A stretch of 43,445 nucleotides of DNA, taken from NCBI GenBank assembly GCA_041608535.1, contig JBFISM010000013.1, forward strand, positions 1 to 43,445, given 5' to 3'. The first letter of the stretch is position 1. Every line of letters starts with the position of its first letter. The notes beneath the pieces are model-generated. The model was not told the DNA's origin, did no database searches, and saw only the letters and a program-made list of their open reading frames with translations. Source of the DNA: JBFISM01 sp041608535. GTDB taxonomy: Bacteria > Actinomycetota > Acidimicrobiia > Spongiisociales > UBA5794. Positions 1 through 8,824 of the stretch are shown here, one piece after another. The translations under genes were made by a program, and so were the position numbers.

Positions 1-1290
1 GTACAACCGAATCGGTGTTCCGGTGAAGTCGAACTCGCCGCGGAGCCGGTTCTCCAGGAAGCGTACATAGTCGGGCTCCAGATCACCGCCACGGACGAAC
101 AACACGATCGTCGGTGGATCCGTGGCGGCCTGCACCGCATAGATGATGCGAGGCCGTTTGCCGCGCCGCATCGGCGGAGGGTGAGCTTCCTGCCACTTGC
201 GGACGAGCCGGTTGAGATCTGGTGTGGGGATGCGAGTGCGCCGGGTTTCCAGCACCGCCCGGATCGCTTTGGGCAGGCGGTGGGTGCGGCTGCCCGTTCG
301 CGCCGACAGGCGCAGCACCGGGGCCCACGACACGAACGCCAGGCGATCCGCCACACCGTCTTCGGTGCGCAGCCGGCTCTCCTCGTCGACGGCGTCCCAT
401 TTGTTGAGCAGGACGATCAGCCCGACACCGGCGTCCACGACTTCCTCGGCAAGACGTTGCTCCTGATGCGTGACGCCCTGGGTGCCGTCGATGACGAGCA
501 GAGCAACATCGCTGCGTTTCAACACATCCCGGGCCCGCAACACGGAATAGTGCTCCACGTCCTCCTTGATCTTGGTGCGCCGCTTGATGCCGGCTGTGTC
601 GATGATCTCGAACGGCTCACCGTCGAGCTCGATCACCAGGTTGATGGGATCACGGGTGGTCCCGGGAACCTCGGATACCAGGACCCGCTCCTCGCCGGCG
701 AGCTTGTTGAGCAGCGTCGACTTGCCGACGTTGGGACGGCCGATGATGGCCAGGCTGGCGACGAAGTCTTCGCTGTCGGCGCTCCCCTCCGCGGGCAGCG
801 TCTCCACCAGCGTGTCGAGGAAATCACCCATGCCGCGGCCGTGCTTGGCGGAGACGTGGATCGGCTCTCCCAGCCCCAGCGACCACAGATGATCGAGATC
901 CAGGGCGTGTCGCTCCCCGTCTACCTTGTTGGCCACGAACAGGTAGGGCGTGTCGCTTCGCTGCAGGATCTTGGCCACGCCCTGGTCGTCGTCGGTCAGC
1001 TGCGTGGTGGCGTCGGCGACGAAGACCACGAGATCGGCCGCCGCCACGGCCACTTCGGCCTGGCTGCGGATGCCCATCGTCAACTCCTCATCCGGCGACA
1101 GCTCCCAACCACCGGTGTCGACGACGAGGAAGTCCCTCCCGTTCCATTCGGCGACGAACTCGCGCCGGTCCCGGGTGACTCCGGGCTGCTCGTCCACCAC
1201 GGCGGCACGACGGTGGAGGATGCGGTTCACCAGGGTCGACTTTCCGACGTTGGGGCGGCCCAGGATCACGACGACGGGAAGCTTGCTCAC
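1..1290 (-). CDS. der: GTPase Der (EngA), partial at the left edge
   Basis: Der is a double-GTPase-domain protein needed for maturation of the 50S ribosomal subunit. Translation of the minus strand from the GTG at 1290 opens with MSKLPVVVILGRPNVGKST. The first G domain has its P-loop GRPNVGKS at about residues 11-18 and NKVD at 121-124. The second P-loop, again GRPNVGKS, is at about 184-191, followed by a second NKWD. A KH-like C-terminal domain follows with typical residues (R-x-G-K-R-P-R-I-x-Y). About 430 codons are present and no stop is reached, so the last residues lie outside the window. The start codon overlaps the stop of the upstream DUF512 gene (GTGA), which implies translational coupling. 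The family call is secure from the tandem G domains. Confidence 0.95.
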   Translation of the reverse strand, partial: MSKLPVVVILGRPNVGKSTLVNRILHRRAAVVDEQPGVTRDRREFVAEWNGRDFLVVDTGGWELSPDEELTMGIRSQAEVAVAAADLVVFVADATTQLTDDDQGVAKILQRSDTPYLFVANKVDGERHALDLDHLWSLGLGEPIHVSAKHGRGMGDFLDTLVETLPAEGSADSEDFVASLAIIGRPNVGKSTLLNKLAGEERVLVSEVPGTTRDPINLVIELDGEPFEIIDTAGIKRRTKIKEDVEHYSVLRARDVLKRSDVALLVIDGTQGVTHQEQRLAEEVVDAGVGLIVLLNKWDAVDEESRLRTEDGVADRLAFVSWAPVLRLSARTGSRTHRLPKAIRAVLETRRTRIPTPDLNRLVRKWQEAHPPPMRRGKRPRIIYAVQAATDPPTIVLFVRGGDLEPDYVRFLENRLRGEFDFTGTPIRLY

Positions 1291-2675
1291 GCGGCCATCC
1301 CTTCGAGCAAGCCGATGGCGGTCGCCGGCACGGCCCGCACGGGCACGGTGGTTGTAGCGGCCACGGCGTCGAGTTCGAGGTCGTCGAGGAACCGGTCGCC
1401 TTGCAGAGCGACGTCAGGCAAGAGGTAGATCGCGGCTTCCCCGGAGTCGTTTGCGATGGCGTCCGCCACGTCGCGTCCGGTGATGAGCCCGGCGACTGCG
1501 ACGTTGCCACCGAAGAACGTGTTGGGCACCGGCAGAAGGCGCATGCGCCGCCCGGCGAGCCGCTCCAGCCTGTCCTGGACGGGGGCCAGGGCGCGGGCTC
1601 CGTACTCGCCGGTCACGACCACGGCAAGTCCCGCGCCGTCGTCGTGCGGCCGGTGGGTGGCCGTGGTGCGCGGAGCCCGGTATCCCCACGCCGGCGCAGC
1701 GGGGATGGATCTCCACTCGCCGGTGATCACCGGTGCCGAACCTTTCGTCCCGTGCTCCAGCCTGTCCAGCTCGTCGTAGAAGGCGCGCACCATGCCGATG
1801 CCATTCTCGTGTTGCGGGAAGTCCTCGTACGCCTCGCTGTCCGGCACCGGCCGGTCGGCAGCGAGGTACATCTCGTCGGACGCAAAGAACATCCGGCGTC
1901 CGATCGTTTGAAGCGCACGCATCTGCCAGCGATGGATGATGTCCAGATCGGCGGCGGCCCCCTCGGCGGTGTGCACCCGCAGCTGCGGCTCCGGGTTGTA
2001 TCTCGACAAACCCAGCGGAACGATGCCGACTGATGCGAGCCGTGGGTACCGCAACAGGATCTCGGCACAGGTCCGATCGAGCACGGCTGCATCGTTGATC
2101 CCGGGACACAGCACGATCTGGCCGTGCACGGTGAGCCCGTGTTGCAGCAAGGCACGCAGCCAGCGCAGGCTCGTCGCTCCTCGTGGGTTGCGCAGCATGG
2201 AGCTACGCAGGTGCGGTTCGGTGGTGTGGATCGACACGTACAGCGGGTCGAGACGCTCCTCGACCACCCGAGCCACGTCCGCTTCGGTGAAACGAGTGAG
2301 GGTGGTGAAGTTGCCGTAGAGAAAGGACAGCCGGTAGTCGTCGTCCTTGAGGTACAGCGACTTCCGCATCCCCGGCGGCAGCTGATAGATGAAGCAGAAC
2401 TCGCAGTGGTTGTCGCAGGTCTGCACCCGATCGAAGATCGAAGAGTTGAGCCTGATGCCGAGAGGCACACCCGCCGTCTTGTCGACGACGAGCTGTCGTT
2501 CGCTGCCGGCGCGTCGAATCACGACCTCCGGATCGGGCTCGTCCACGAGTTGCTGGTATTCGATCACGTCGGTGGGTCGAATGCCGTTGACGGCGAGCAG
2601 CTCGTCTCCAACCTCGAGTCCGGCGGCCGCACCGGCGCTACCCGGCACCACCTCGAGAATCGTCGGGTACGACAT
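1287..2675 (-). CDS. DUF512 radical-SAM protein with N-terminal PDZ-like domain
   Basis: This 462-residue protein of unknown substrate resembles the DUF512 family, which often sits beside der in other bacteria. A PDZ-like segment covers about residues 5-60 (VVPGSAGAAAG, VGDELLAVNG). A radical-SAM-type cysteine cluster follows as C87-x3-C91-x2-C94 (CDNHCEFC), then FIYQLPPGMRKSLY and a conserved DYRLSFLYGN region. The ATG at 2675 was chosen because the PDZ-like domain begins immediately after it; the reading frame stays open upstream but that extension looks unlike protein. It is coupled to der by a 4-base overlap and divergent from ispH. A role linked to Der or ribosome assembly is only a guess from context. 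Confidence 0.85.
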   Translation of the reverse strand: MSYPTILEVVPGSAGAAAGLEVGDELLAVNGIRPTDVIEYQQLVDEPDPEVVIRRAGSERQLVVDKTAGVPLGIRLNSSIFDRVQTCDNHCEFCFIYQLPPGMRKSLYLKDDDYRLSFLYGNFTTLTRFTEADVARVVEERLDPLYVSIHTTEPHLRSSMLRNPRGATSLRWLRALLQHGLTVHGQIVLCPGINDAAVLDRTCAEILLRYPRLASVGIVPLGLSRYNPEPQLRVHTAEGAAADLDIIHRWQMRALQTIGRRMFFASDEMYLAADRPVPDSEAYEDFPQHENGIGMVRAFYDELDRLEHGTKGSAPVITGEWRSIPAAPAWGYRAPRTTATHRPHDDGAGLAVVVTGEYGARALAPVQDRLERLAGRRMRLLPVPNTFFGGNVAVAGLITGRDVADAIANDSGEAAIYLLPDVALQGDRFLDDLELDAVAATTTVPVRAVPATAIGLLEGMAA

Positions 2676-2785
2676 GGAACGGGCCGAAGTGTACCGGTGG
2701 CAAGATCGACGGCCGGCGGCGCACCAGGTCTCGATCACGTCCGCCGGGCAATCGGTGAGGTCGCCGGCAGCGGTACCATCTCCCG

Positions 2786-3832
2786 ATGGTCTCGAAAGTG
2801 TTGCTCGCCGAGCCGCGCGGGTTCTGTGCGGGGGTGGAGATGGCGATCAAGGCGCTGACCTGGATGGTCAACGTCTTCGATCCGCCTGTCTACTGCTACC
2901 ACGAGATCGTGCACAACGCCGCAGTCGTCGCCGCCTTCGAACGCGCCGGGGTGATATTCGTCGACGACATCAGCGCAGTGCCACCCGGTCGGCCGGTCAT
3001 GCTCTCGGCACACGGGTCGGCGCCGGAGGTGGTCGCCGCAGCCGAAGAGCGGGCGGCGGTGATGGTCGATGCGGTGTGCCCGCTGGTCACCAAAGTGCAC
3101 CACGAGATGAAACGCATGGCGAACAAGGGCTACGAGATCATCTACGTCGGACACGAGGGACACGACGAGGCCGTCGGAGCCGTCGCCGAAGCGCCGCAGG
3201 CGGCGACGCTCATCGACCCACGCATCGGGCTCGGAGACTTCACAGCGAACGACCCGGACCAGGTGGCGCTCCTTGCCCAGACGACGCTCGGGCTCTACGA
3301 ATGGGAAGACGTGCTCGCCGATGCGGCCGACCGATTCCCTGCCCTGTGGACCGCACGGAAGAGCGACCTGTGCTACGCCACCACGAACCGGCAAGCTGCC
3401 GTGCAGGAACTCGCCGCGCGGGCATCGCTCATCCTGGTCGTGGGGTCGGAGAACTCGTCCAACACTCAGGCCTTGGTCCGCGTGGCTCGCAACGCCGGTG
3501 CGGTTGCACACCGCATCGACGACCCGGCCGACATCGACCCCGAGTGGCTCGATGGCCACGACATCGTGGGGGTCACCGCCGGAGCCTCCGCTCCCGACCA
3601 GCGAGTGCAGGAGGTGATCGCAGCCGTGGCGCCCACCGCTGGCGTCGAACGGGTGCGGATCACCGAGGAGGACGAGTACTTCCCGCTCCCACCTTCGTTG
3701 CGTCGGTTCATCCAGACGCTGCAGCTGCTCGTCGAGGGTGCGTATGCGCGGCAGGACCCGGGGGCCACCGGCCCGATCGAACAGGATCGCGATTGGTCCG
3801 CCACCGACGCCTTGGAGCTCCTCGGTGTCTGA
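2786..3832 (+). CDS. ispH: 4-hydroxy-3-methylbut-2-enyl diphosphate reductase IspH
   Basis: IspH (LytB) is the last enzyme of the MEP isoprenoid pathway. It reduces HMBPP to IPP and DMAPP with an iron-sulfur cluster. The 348-residue protein starts MVSKVLLAEPRGFCAGV. Three cysteines fit the cluster ligands: C14, C98 (in AVCPLVTKVH) and C196 (in SDLCYATTNRQ). The substrate-binding histidines fit H43 (VHNAAVV), H76 (SAHGSAP) and the GHEGHDEAVG segment, with E128 as the likely proton-relay glutamate. The gene is on the plus strand, divergent from the DUF512 gene, and its 3' end overlaps the HIT gene by 8 bases. This two-gene plus-strand unit interrupts the otherwise minus-strand cmk-der series. 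Confidence 0.97.
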   Translation: MVSKVLLAEPRGFCAGVEMAIKALTWMVNVFDPPVYCYHEIVHNAAVVAAFERAGVIFVDDISAVPPGRPVMLSAHGSAPEVVAAAEERAAVMVDAVCPLVTKVHHEMKRMANKGYEIIYVGHEGHDEAVGAVAEAPQAATLIDPRIGLGDFTANDPDQVALLAQTTLGLYEWEDVLADAADRFPALWTARKSDLCYATTNRQAAVQELAARASLILVVGSENSSNTQALVRVARNAGAVAHRIDDPADIDPEWLDGHDIVGVTAGASAPDQRVQEVIAAVAPTAGVERVRITEEDEYFPLPPSLRRFIQTLQLLVEGAYARQDPGATGPIEQDRDWSATDALELLGV

Positions 3833-4253
3833 ACCGGACTGTGTCTTCTGCGACATCGTCGCCGGGGATGCCCCCGCCAGCCTCGTGGCAGAAGACGCCA
3901 CAACGATGGCCTTCATGGACATCAACCCGGCGACGAGCGGTCATGTGCTGGTCGTCCCGAAGAGCCACGCCGCCCAGCTCGCCGATTTGGATGAGAGCAC
4001 GGGGGCCCGCGTCATGCAGATGGCGATGCGCTGCGCCGCCGCCCTGCGCCGCAGCGAGATTCGCTGCGATGGCATCAACCTCTTCCTCGCCGACGGTGCA
4101 GTCGCCGGGCAGGATGTGTTCCACACCCACATGCACGTGTTACCCCGCTCCTCCGGCGATGGCTTCGGCCTGCGCATCGACTACGACCGGCCTCCACGCC
4201 GCAGCGTGCTCGACGACCAGGCTGCGCTCATCTCGGCCCACGTCTCGAGCTGA
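3825..4253 (+). CDS. HIT family nucleotide-binding protein
   Basis: This 142-residue histidine-triad protein probably hydrolyses purine nucleotide phosphoramidates or dinucleoside polyphosphates. The triad is H100-T-H102-M-H104-V, followed by LPR. An N-terminal CVFC pair (C6, C9) plus the family's usual I-V-A-G-x-x-P-A-S segment and the SGHVLVVPK strand are visible. The start is a GTG at 3825, inside the end of ispH (8-base overlap), because homology begins at once after it; the longer open frame upstream is only the shadow of ispH. The gene converges on cmk, with one base between the stops. Confidence 0.92.
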   Translation: MSEPDCVFCDIVAGDAPASLVAEDATTMAFMDINPATSGHVLVVPKSHAAQLADLDESTGARVMQMAMRCAAALRRSEIRCDGINLFLADGAVAGQDVFHTHMHVLPRSSGDGFGLRIDYDRPPRRSVLDDQAALISAHVSS

Positions 4254-4254
4254 G

Positions 4255-4932
4255 TCAGCGAGATTCACCCGGTCCGGAGTGGTTGTCTGGTGCGGCGGCG
4301 ATGAGATCGAGCGCGATGGCCCGGACCTCATCGACATCGAGCTCGCTGGTGTCGATCACCATGGCATCGGGCGCCGGACGAAGCGGGGAGGCTTCCCGAG
4401 TGGAATCGATGCGATCGCGGCGAGCGAGATCGTCGGCGATCTCGTCCACGTGCTTGCCCGCCGCTTCCTGATCTCCCGCCCGGCGCCGGGCGCGCACCTC
4501 GGGAGTCGCCGTGAGGAACACTTTCACGTCGGCATCGGGGAACACCACCGTGCCGATGTCTCGACCCTCGACCACCGCCGCCCCACCTCGCGATGCCACC
4601 CATGAGCGTTGCAGGCTCACGATGCGATCCCGCACATCGCTGTGTGCCGCCACCACGCTCACCGCATCCGTGACCTCTTCGCTCCGCAGCCGCTGGGTGA
4701 TGTCTCTGCCATCGACGAAAGCCATGCCGTCTTCGATGCGGATGTCGACTCGGGCCACGGCAGCGTCGACGGCGCTCTCGTCGCCCAGATCGACTCCGGC
4801 GTCGAGTGCAGCCACCGTGGCGGCGCGATAGGTCGATCCGGTGTCGAGGTGCGGCAGACCCGTCTCGGCAGCGATGCCGGCCGCCAACGTCGACTTCCCC
4901 ACTCCGCCGGGGCCATCTATCGCGATGAGCAC
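4255..4932 (-). CDS. cmk: Cytidylate kinase
   Basis: Cmk phosphorylates CMP and dCMP with ATP. The 225-residue protein starts at a GTG (4932) with MLIAIDGPGGVGKSTLAAG; the P-loop GPGGVGKST is at residues 7-15. The substrate-binding segment LDTGSTYRAAT is clear, as is EGRDIGTVVFPDADVKVFLTA. The lid region with RxRRR-type arginines (RARRRAGDQ) follows. The usual family motif is DTGAMYR; here it reads DTGSTYR, a mild variation. The start lies 16 bases inside the end of aroA, so the two genes are tightly coupled. In M. tuberculosis cmk follows rluB directly; here aroA is placed between them. Confidence 0.95.
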   Translation of the reverse strand: MLIAIDGPGGVGKSTLAAGIAAETGLPHLDTGSTYRAATVAALDAGVDLGDESAVDAAVARVDIRIEDGMAFVDGRDITQRLRSEEVTDAVSVVAAHSDVRDRIVSLQRSWVASRGGAAVVEGRDIGTVVFPDADVKVFLTATPEVRARRRAGDQEAAGKHVDEIADDLARRDRIDSTREASPLRPAPDAMVIDTSELDVDEVRAIALDLIAAAPDNHSGPGESR

Positions 4933-6197
4933 ACGGCCTCCAGATCTTCGTAGAACGTCGGCCAGGAGACTGCGGCGACCTCGGCGTCTTCGATCTGCAC
5001 GACACCACTGATTCGGGAGGCGGCGACGGCTGCAGCCATCGCGATGCGGTGGTCATCGTTGGTCTCGACCACTCCGGGTTCGAGAAAGCCGGTGCCCACC
5101 ACAACGAACCCATCCTCGGTCTCCTCGGCGCCACCACCCAGTGCCCGGATCATCGCCACGGTTGATGCGATTCGATCCGATTCCTTGGTGCGCAGCTCGG
5201 CGGCGTCGGCGACTGTGGTTATCCCTTCCCCGAGCGCGGCCACCACTCCCACCAGCGGCAACTCGTCGAGCGAGGCCGCCGTGAGCGTTCCACGCACTTC
5301 GGTGCTGAACAGGCCACGGCCGGTGACCGTGACCGTGCCCACCGGATCGCCGAGCATCGAACTGGTGACCTCCGCATCGATGACGGCGCCGAGCTGCTCC
5401 AGCACCTGGAGGAAACCGATCCGACCCGGGTTGAGGGAAACGTTGGGCGTCGTCACCCAGGCGCCACGACGGGTTGCGGCCAATGCCCACAGATAGGCGG
5501 CCGAGGATGGGTCGCCAGGCACCTCGTATCGGTGCGGAGGAATCGACCCGGGGTGAATGCGAAAAGCGGTCTTCGACTCCCAGACGCCGAGACCGAGCGT
5601 GCTCAACCAGCGCTCGGTGTGATCCCGAAACCCAACCGGACTGTCGACTCGCGACGAAGCACGACCCTGCAGCGCAGCCAGCGCAAAGGAGGAACGCACC
5701 TGGGCGGAGGCGATCGGGATCTCCACGTCGGCGCTGCCCAGTTCACCCCCGCCCACGATCACCGGGGCCGTCCCCTCGTGGGTGGTGGTGATGTCGGCGC
5801 CGAGCGCACCGAGCGGCGCCACGAGGCGCCGCATCGGGCGCCGCCGCAGGGAACGGTCTCCGGTGAGCGTGGAGCGGTAGGGCCGACCGGAGAGGGCTCC
5901 GGCCATGAGCCGCAATGTCGTGCCCGAGTTGCCGCAGTCGAGATCACCAGCGGGCTCCGTCCAGTCGTCCACGCCCGGTGATCGCACGTGCTCTCCGTCG
6001 ATCTCGACACCGAGCTCTGCGACCACGTTCCGGGTCGAGGCGACGTCGGCGCCGGTGCCGGCGCCGGCAACGGCGCTCTGACCCGCTGCCATCCCGGCGA
6101 AGATGTAGGCACGGTGGCTCAAAGACTTGTCGCCGGGTACGGAAACCGTCGCCCGGAACGGTCCTGTGGGCAGCGAGAAGGATCTGGCTGAGGTCAT
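4917..6197 (-). CDS. aroA: 3-phosphoshikimate 1-carboxyvinyltransferase (EPSP synthase)
   Basis: AroA joins shikimate 3-phosphate and PEP to form EPSP in the chorismate pathway. The 426-residue protein carries VPGDKSLSHRA at about 20-30 (K24, S25, R29 bind substrates), the PEP-site loop DCGNSGTTLRLMAG, and the late LRTKESDRI motif. The GNSGTT form of the PEP loop resembles Bacillus-type enzymes more than the LGLAGT-like loop I recall for mycobacterial AroA, so its ancestry could differ from its neighbours; that is recall, not a tree. The ATG at 6197 overlaps the rluB stop (ATGA), and its end overlaps the cmk start. Confidence 0.96.
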   Translation of the reverse strand: MTSARSFSLPTGPFRATVSVPGDKSLSHRAYIFAGMAAGQSAVAGAGTGADVASTRNVVAELGVEIDGEHVRSPGVDDWTEPAGDLDCGNSGTTLRLMAGALSGRPYRSTLTGDRSLRRRPMRRLVAPLGALGADITTTHEGTAPVIVGGGELGSADVEIPIASAQVRSSFALAALQGRASSRVDSPVGFRDHTERWLSTLGLGVWESKTAFRIHPGSIPPHRYEVPGDPSSAAYLWALAATRRGAWVTTPNVSLNPGRIGFLQVLEQLGAVIDAEVTSSMLGDPVGTVTVTGRGLFSTEVRGTLTAASLDELPLVGVVAALGEGITTVADAAELRTKESDRIASTVAMIRALGGGAEETEDGFVVVGTGFLEPGVVETNDDHRIAMAAAVAASRISGVVQIEDAEVAAVSWPTFYEDLEAVCSSR

Positions 6198-6952
6198 GGT
6201 GGTTCCGCCCCCGGGGCGGGGTCGTCATCTTGCCATGCGGCGCCGGCGGCCTCGTACAGCGACCGCACCTCTTGAATCGTCATCCGGCGCACTGTGCCCG
6301 GTCGCAACTCCGGGTCTCGCAGCTCACCGATCGCGGTGCGAACCAGCCGCTGCACCGGATGGCCCACCGCATCACACATCCGGCGCACCTCCCGGTTGCG
6401 CCCCTCGGTCATCACGATCTCGAGCAGAGTCTTTCCCGGACGACGGTCGACGATGCGAGCTGTCCGTGCTGTAGCCAGGCCGTCTTCGAGCTCGACGCCC
6501 CCGACGAGAGCCTTGATCGTTGCGGCCCCCGGCTCGCCTTCCACCAGTGCGACATAGGTCTTGGGGACCGCAAACCGGGGATGGGTCAGCCGGTGGGTCA
6601 ACGTGCCGTCGTTGGTCACGATGATCAGACCCTCGCTGTCGGCGTCGAGCCGCCCCACCGGCCACAGCCGCACCGCCGCGCCCACCAGATCGACGACCGT
6701 GGCCCGTCCGTGCGTGTCCGCGGCCGTCGACACGATGCCGGGCGGCTTGTTGACGAGGTGATACTCCAGTCCCGGCGTGACCGGGAGGACTACGCCATCA
6801 ACCTCGATGCGATCCCGATCGGGGTCGATGCGTTGCCCGATCACCGCCGGTGCGCCATTCACGTCGACTCGCCCCTCGCGGATCATCGCTTCTGCCTTGC
6901 GCAGCGACGCCAGCCCCGCGGCGGCGATCACCTTGTGGATCCGCTGGGTCAC
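6194..6952 (-). CDS. rluB: 23S rRNA pseudouridine synthase (RluB/RsuA family)
   Basis: The 252-residue enzyme converts uridine to pseudouridine in rRNA, most likely in 23S helix 89 if it is a true RluB. An S4 RNA-binding domain occupies residues 1-60 (RIHKVIAAAGLASLRKAEAMI, VDVNG). The catalytic motif GRLDADSEGLIIVTNDG contains the aspartate D103. The closing segment EGRNREVRRMCDAVGHPV is diagnostic of the RsuA/RluB branch. Start is a GTG at 6952, overlapping the scpB stop by four bases (GTGA). The series scpA-scpB-rluB is conserved in many Gram-positive bacteria. Confidence 0.95.
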   Translation of the reverse strand: MTQRIHKVIAAAGLASLRKAEAMIREGRVDVNGAPAVIGQRIDPDRDRIEVDGVVLPVTPGLEYHLVNKPPGIVSTAADTHGRATVVDLVGAAVRLWPVGRLDADSEGLIIVTNDGTLTHRLTHPRFAVPKTYVALVEGEPGAATIKALVGGVELEDGLATARTARIVDRRPGKTLLEIVMTEGRNREVRRMCDAVGHPVQRLVRTAIGELRDPELRPGTVRRMTIQEVRSLYEAAGAAWQDDDPAPGAEPP

Positions 6953-7506
6953 TCCTCGGGGCGGAACGGCCGCTCCAGCGCCTCGACCACATTGGCCGGG
7001 GGCACGTGATCGGCCAGCGGCGGCAGACCCGTGAGATCATCGACGCCGAGCTTCTCCAAAAAGAGCTCGGTGGTGCCGTACAGGTAGGGCTGACCGGGAC
7101 CGTCCGCTCTGCCGATCTCGGCAACGAGACCCCGCCGCTCCAACGTGAGCAGCGCCCGCTCCGAATCGACGCCGCGAATCTCGGCGACCTGGGCGCGCGA
7201 TACGGGCTGCTGGTACGCCACCACCGCCAGCGTTTCCAGCGCCGCGGCACTCAGACGTGTCGCCTTCTCCGTGGCGGCGAACCGCTCCAAGTACGGATGA
7301 GCATCGGGGTGGCTGTACATCCGCCAGCCTCCGGCGACCGGTCGCAGCACGACACCGCGCTCGGTGGCCGCGAGGTCGGTGGCGAGACTCTCGAGCTCAC
7401 TCTCGATCTCCTGTTGCGACACCTCGAGCAGCTCGGCCAACTCCCCCACCGCCAGCGGTTCCTCGGCCACGAAGAAGATCGCCTCGAGAATTGTGCGGTT
7501 GCTCAC
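6949..7506 (-). CDS. scpB: Segregation and condensation protein ScpB
   Basis: ScpB is the dimeric winged-helix (kite) subunit of the SMC-ScpAB condensin complex that compacts and segregates chromosomes. The 185-residue protein starts with a GTG at 7506 (MSNRTILEAIFFVAEEPL). It shows the two winged-helix halves, including the family-typical LSAAALETLAVVAYQQPVSR and the following IRGVD segment, then GLVAEIGRADGPGQPYLYGTT. The start overlaps the scpA stop (GTGA); the much longer open frame upstream is an antisense-like shadow of scpA. No smc gene is present in the window. Confidence 0.95.
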   Translation of the reverse strand: MSNRTILEAIFFVAEEPLAVGELAELLEVSQQEIESELESLATDLAATERGVVLRPVAGGWRMYSHPDAHPYLERFAATEKATRLSAAALETLAVVAYQQPVSRAQVAEIRGVDSERALLTLERRGLVAEIGRADGPGQPYLYGTTELFLEKLGVDDLTGLPPLADHVPPANVVEALERPFRPEE

Positions 7507-8264
7507 TGCCACTCCGTCTCCCAGATCGTGGTCTCGCCGCCGGGCACCCCGGCCACTTCTATCGGCCCGCCCGTCGCCGCCTGGCTGACCTTCACCACAC
7601 CCCATCGCGACAACTCCAGCAAGGCCAGAAAATAGGCGATGACCTCGAGAGGCCGCTGGCAATGGGCCACCAGATCGTCGAACTCCGCCAGCGCCTCGGC
7701 GTTCACCTTGCGGCGCAGATCGTCGATGGCAGCCTCGACCGATGGCAGGTCCAGCTCGAGATGATCGAGGTCCGGCTCGTCGGTGAGCCGGGTGAATACC
7801 CGGGTGGCGATGAGCGCCAGCTCGGCGGGATCGATCCCGAGGTGTACGTCCGGCGGCGGCGGGGCTACGTCGACATCCAGCCCGGCAAGCCGGGGAACGA
7901 AACGTGCGTTGCCGTTCATGCGGTGGGCGAGGACCGCAGCGACATCCTTGAAGGTGAGGCACGCCAGCAGCCGCGACAGCAGCCGGTCCCGCTCTTCGGC
8001 GAGCGCCAGCTCCTCGTCGAGATCGATCGCGGCGTCGCCGGGCAGCAAGGTCCGCGCCTTGAGCTGAATCAAGGTCGCCGCGATGAGGAGGAACTCGGAA
8101 GTGACTTCGAGGTCCAGCTCCCGCATCGCATCGAGGTGCTCCAGATACTCGGTGACGAGCCGGCTCAGGCTCAGCTCGGTGATGTCGAGCTGATGCGATG
8201 TGATGAGTTGTAACAAGAGATCGAGCGGCCCCTCGAACACCCGAGTCTTCACCTGGTAGCTCAT
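7503..8264 (-). CDS. scpA: Segregation and condensation protein ScpA
   Basis: ScpA is the kleisin subunit that bridges SMC heads. The 253-residue protein begins MSYQVKTRVFEGPLDLLLQLI, the hallmark kleisin N-terminus, followed by DITELSLSRLVTEYLEHL. The C-terminal winged helix ends at RWGVVKVSQ. The ATG at 8264 is preceded by GGAG seven bases upstream; an in-frame start 11 codons earlier is possible but lacks homology. It sits 80 bases downstream of the HD-domain gene and overlaps scpB by 4 bases. In mycobacteria a parA-like gene usually precedes scpA; it is absent here. Confidence 0.95.
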   Translation of the reverse strand: MSYQVKTRVFEGPLDLLLQLITSHQLDITELSLSRLVTEYLEHLDAMRELDLEVTSEFLLIAATLIQLKARTLLPGDAAIDLDEELALAEERDRLLSRLLACLTFKDVAAVLAHRMNGNARFVPRLAGLDVDVAPPPPDVHLGIDPAELALIATRVFTRLTDEPDLDHLELDLPSVEAAIDDLRRKVNAEALAEFDDLVAHCQRPLEVIAYFLALLELSRWGVVKVSQAATGGPIEVAGVPGGETTIWETEWQ

Positions 8265-8344
8265 GCCATGCTCCACGACCAACGATGACCGCACCATCGT
8301 ATCGACGGCGCGTCCGCTCGCCGCGGATTCACCGAACCGTCACG

Positions 8345-8821
8345 TCACGAATGGTCGGCGGCGAGCAGCGCAGCCCACAATGCCGGGTCGTTTCCCTGAG
8401 GGTCCGGATCAGGGTGGCGCCTGGCGAAATCCACCACCAGCGCGGGGCAACCCAGCGCTTCGAGGCGGGCGGCGCCGAGGGCGCCATGACGGCGATATGC
8501 TCGCAACGAACCCATGAGCGGCAACCGGGCGGCGTCGAGGACGGTCGCCACTACGCGCCGCACCGGCCCGATGTACGGCGCTGCCTTCCCTACGTCGTGG
8601 AGCAGGGCGGCACGATGGGCAATGGGATCGTCGATGACCTTGCGCAGCCGTACCAGCGTGTCGTAGGCATGCCGCTGATCGGCTCTGGCTTGTGCGAAGA
8701 ACGGCTCGTGCTCCGCCTCGTCGAGGATGTGCCGGACCTCGGCCTGTTCGGAGACGGACAGAGCTCGGGCGGTCACGACTTCGTAGAAGCGCCGGCTCAG
8801 ATGTGCCAGCGGAAACTGCAC
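8345..8821 (-). CDS. HD domain protein (putative metal-dependent phosphohydrolase)
   Basis: This 158-residue protein shows an HD-type metal-site pattern: H51 (RHAYDTL), H75-D76 (AALLHDVGK), H112 (RRHGALGA) and H136 (RRHPDPD). The HD superfamily hydrolyses nucleotides or cyclic dinucleotides, but nothing here fixes the substrate. It starts at a GTG at 8821, three bases after the stop of the DksA-like gene, so the two are probably co-translated. The position between xerD and scpA is where other Actinobacteria carry parA. Product identity at family level is good; function is unknown. Confidence 0.8.
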   Translation of the reverse strand: MQFPLAHLSRRFYEVVTARALSVSEQAEVRHILDEAEHEPFFAQARADQRHAYDTLVRLRKVIDDPIAHRAALLHDVGKAAPYIGPVRRVVATVLDAARLPLMGSLRAYRRHGALGAARLEALGCPALVVDFARRHPDPDPQGNDPALWAALLAADHS

Positions 8822-8824
8822 CGG

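Noticed and set aside
181..4605. Long plus-strand frames opposite der, the DUF512 gene, and across ispH, HIT and cmk
   Set aside because: They mirror recognised genes in other frames, have Arg/Pro/His-rich compositions typical of high-GC shadows, and show no family motif.
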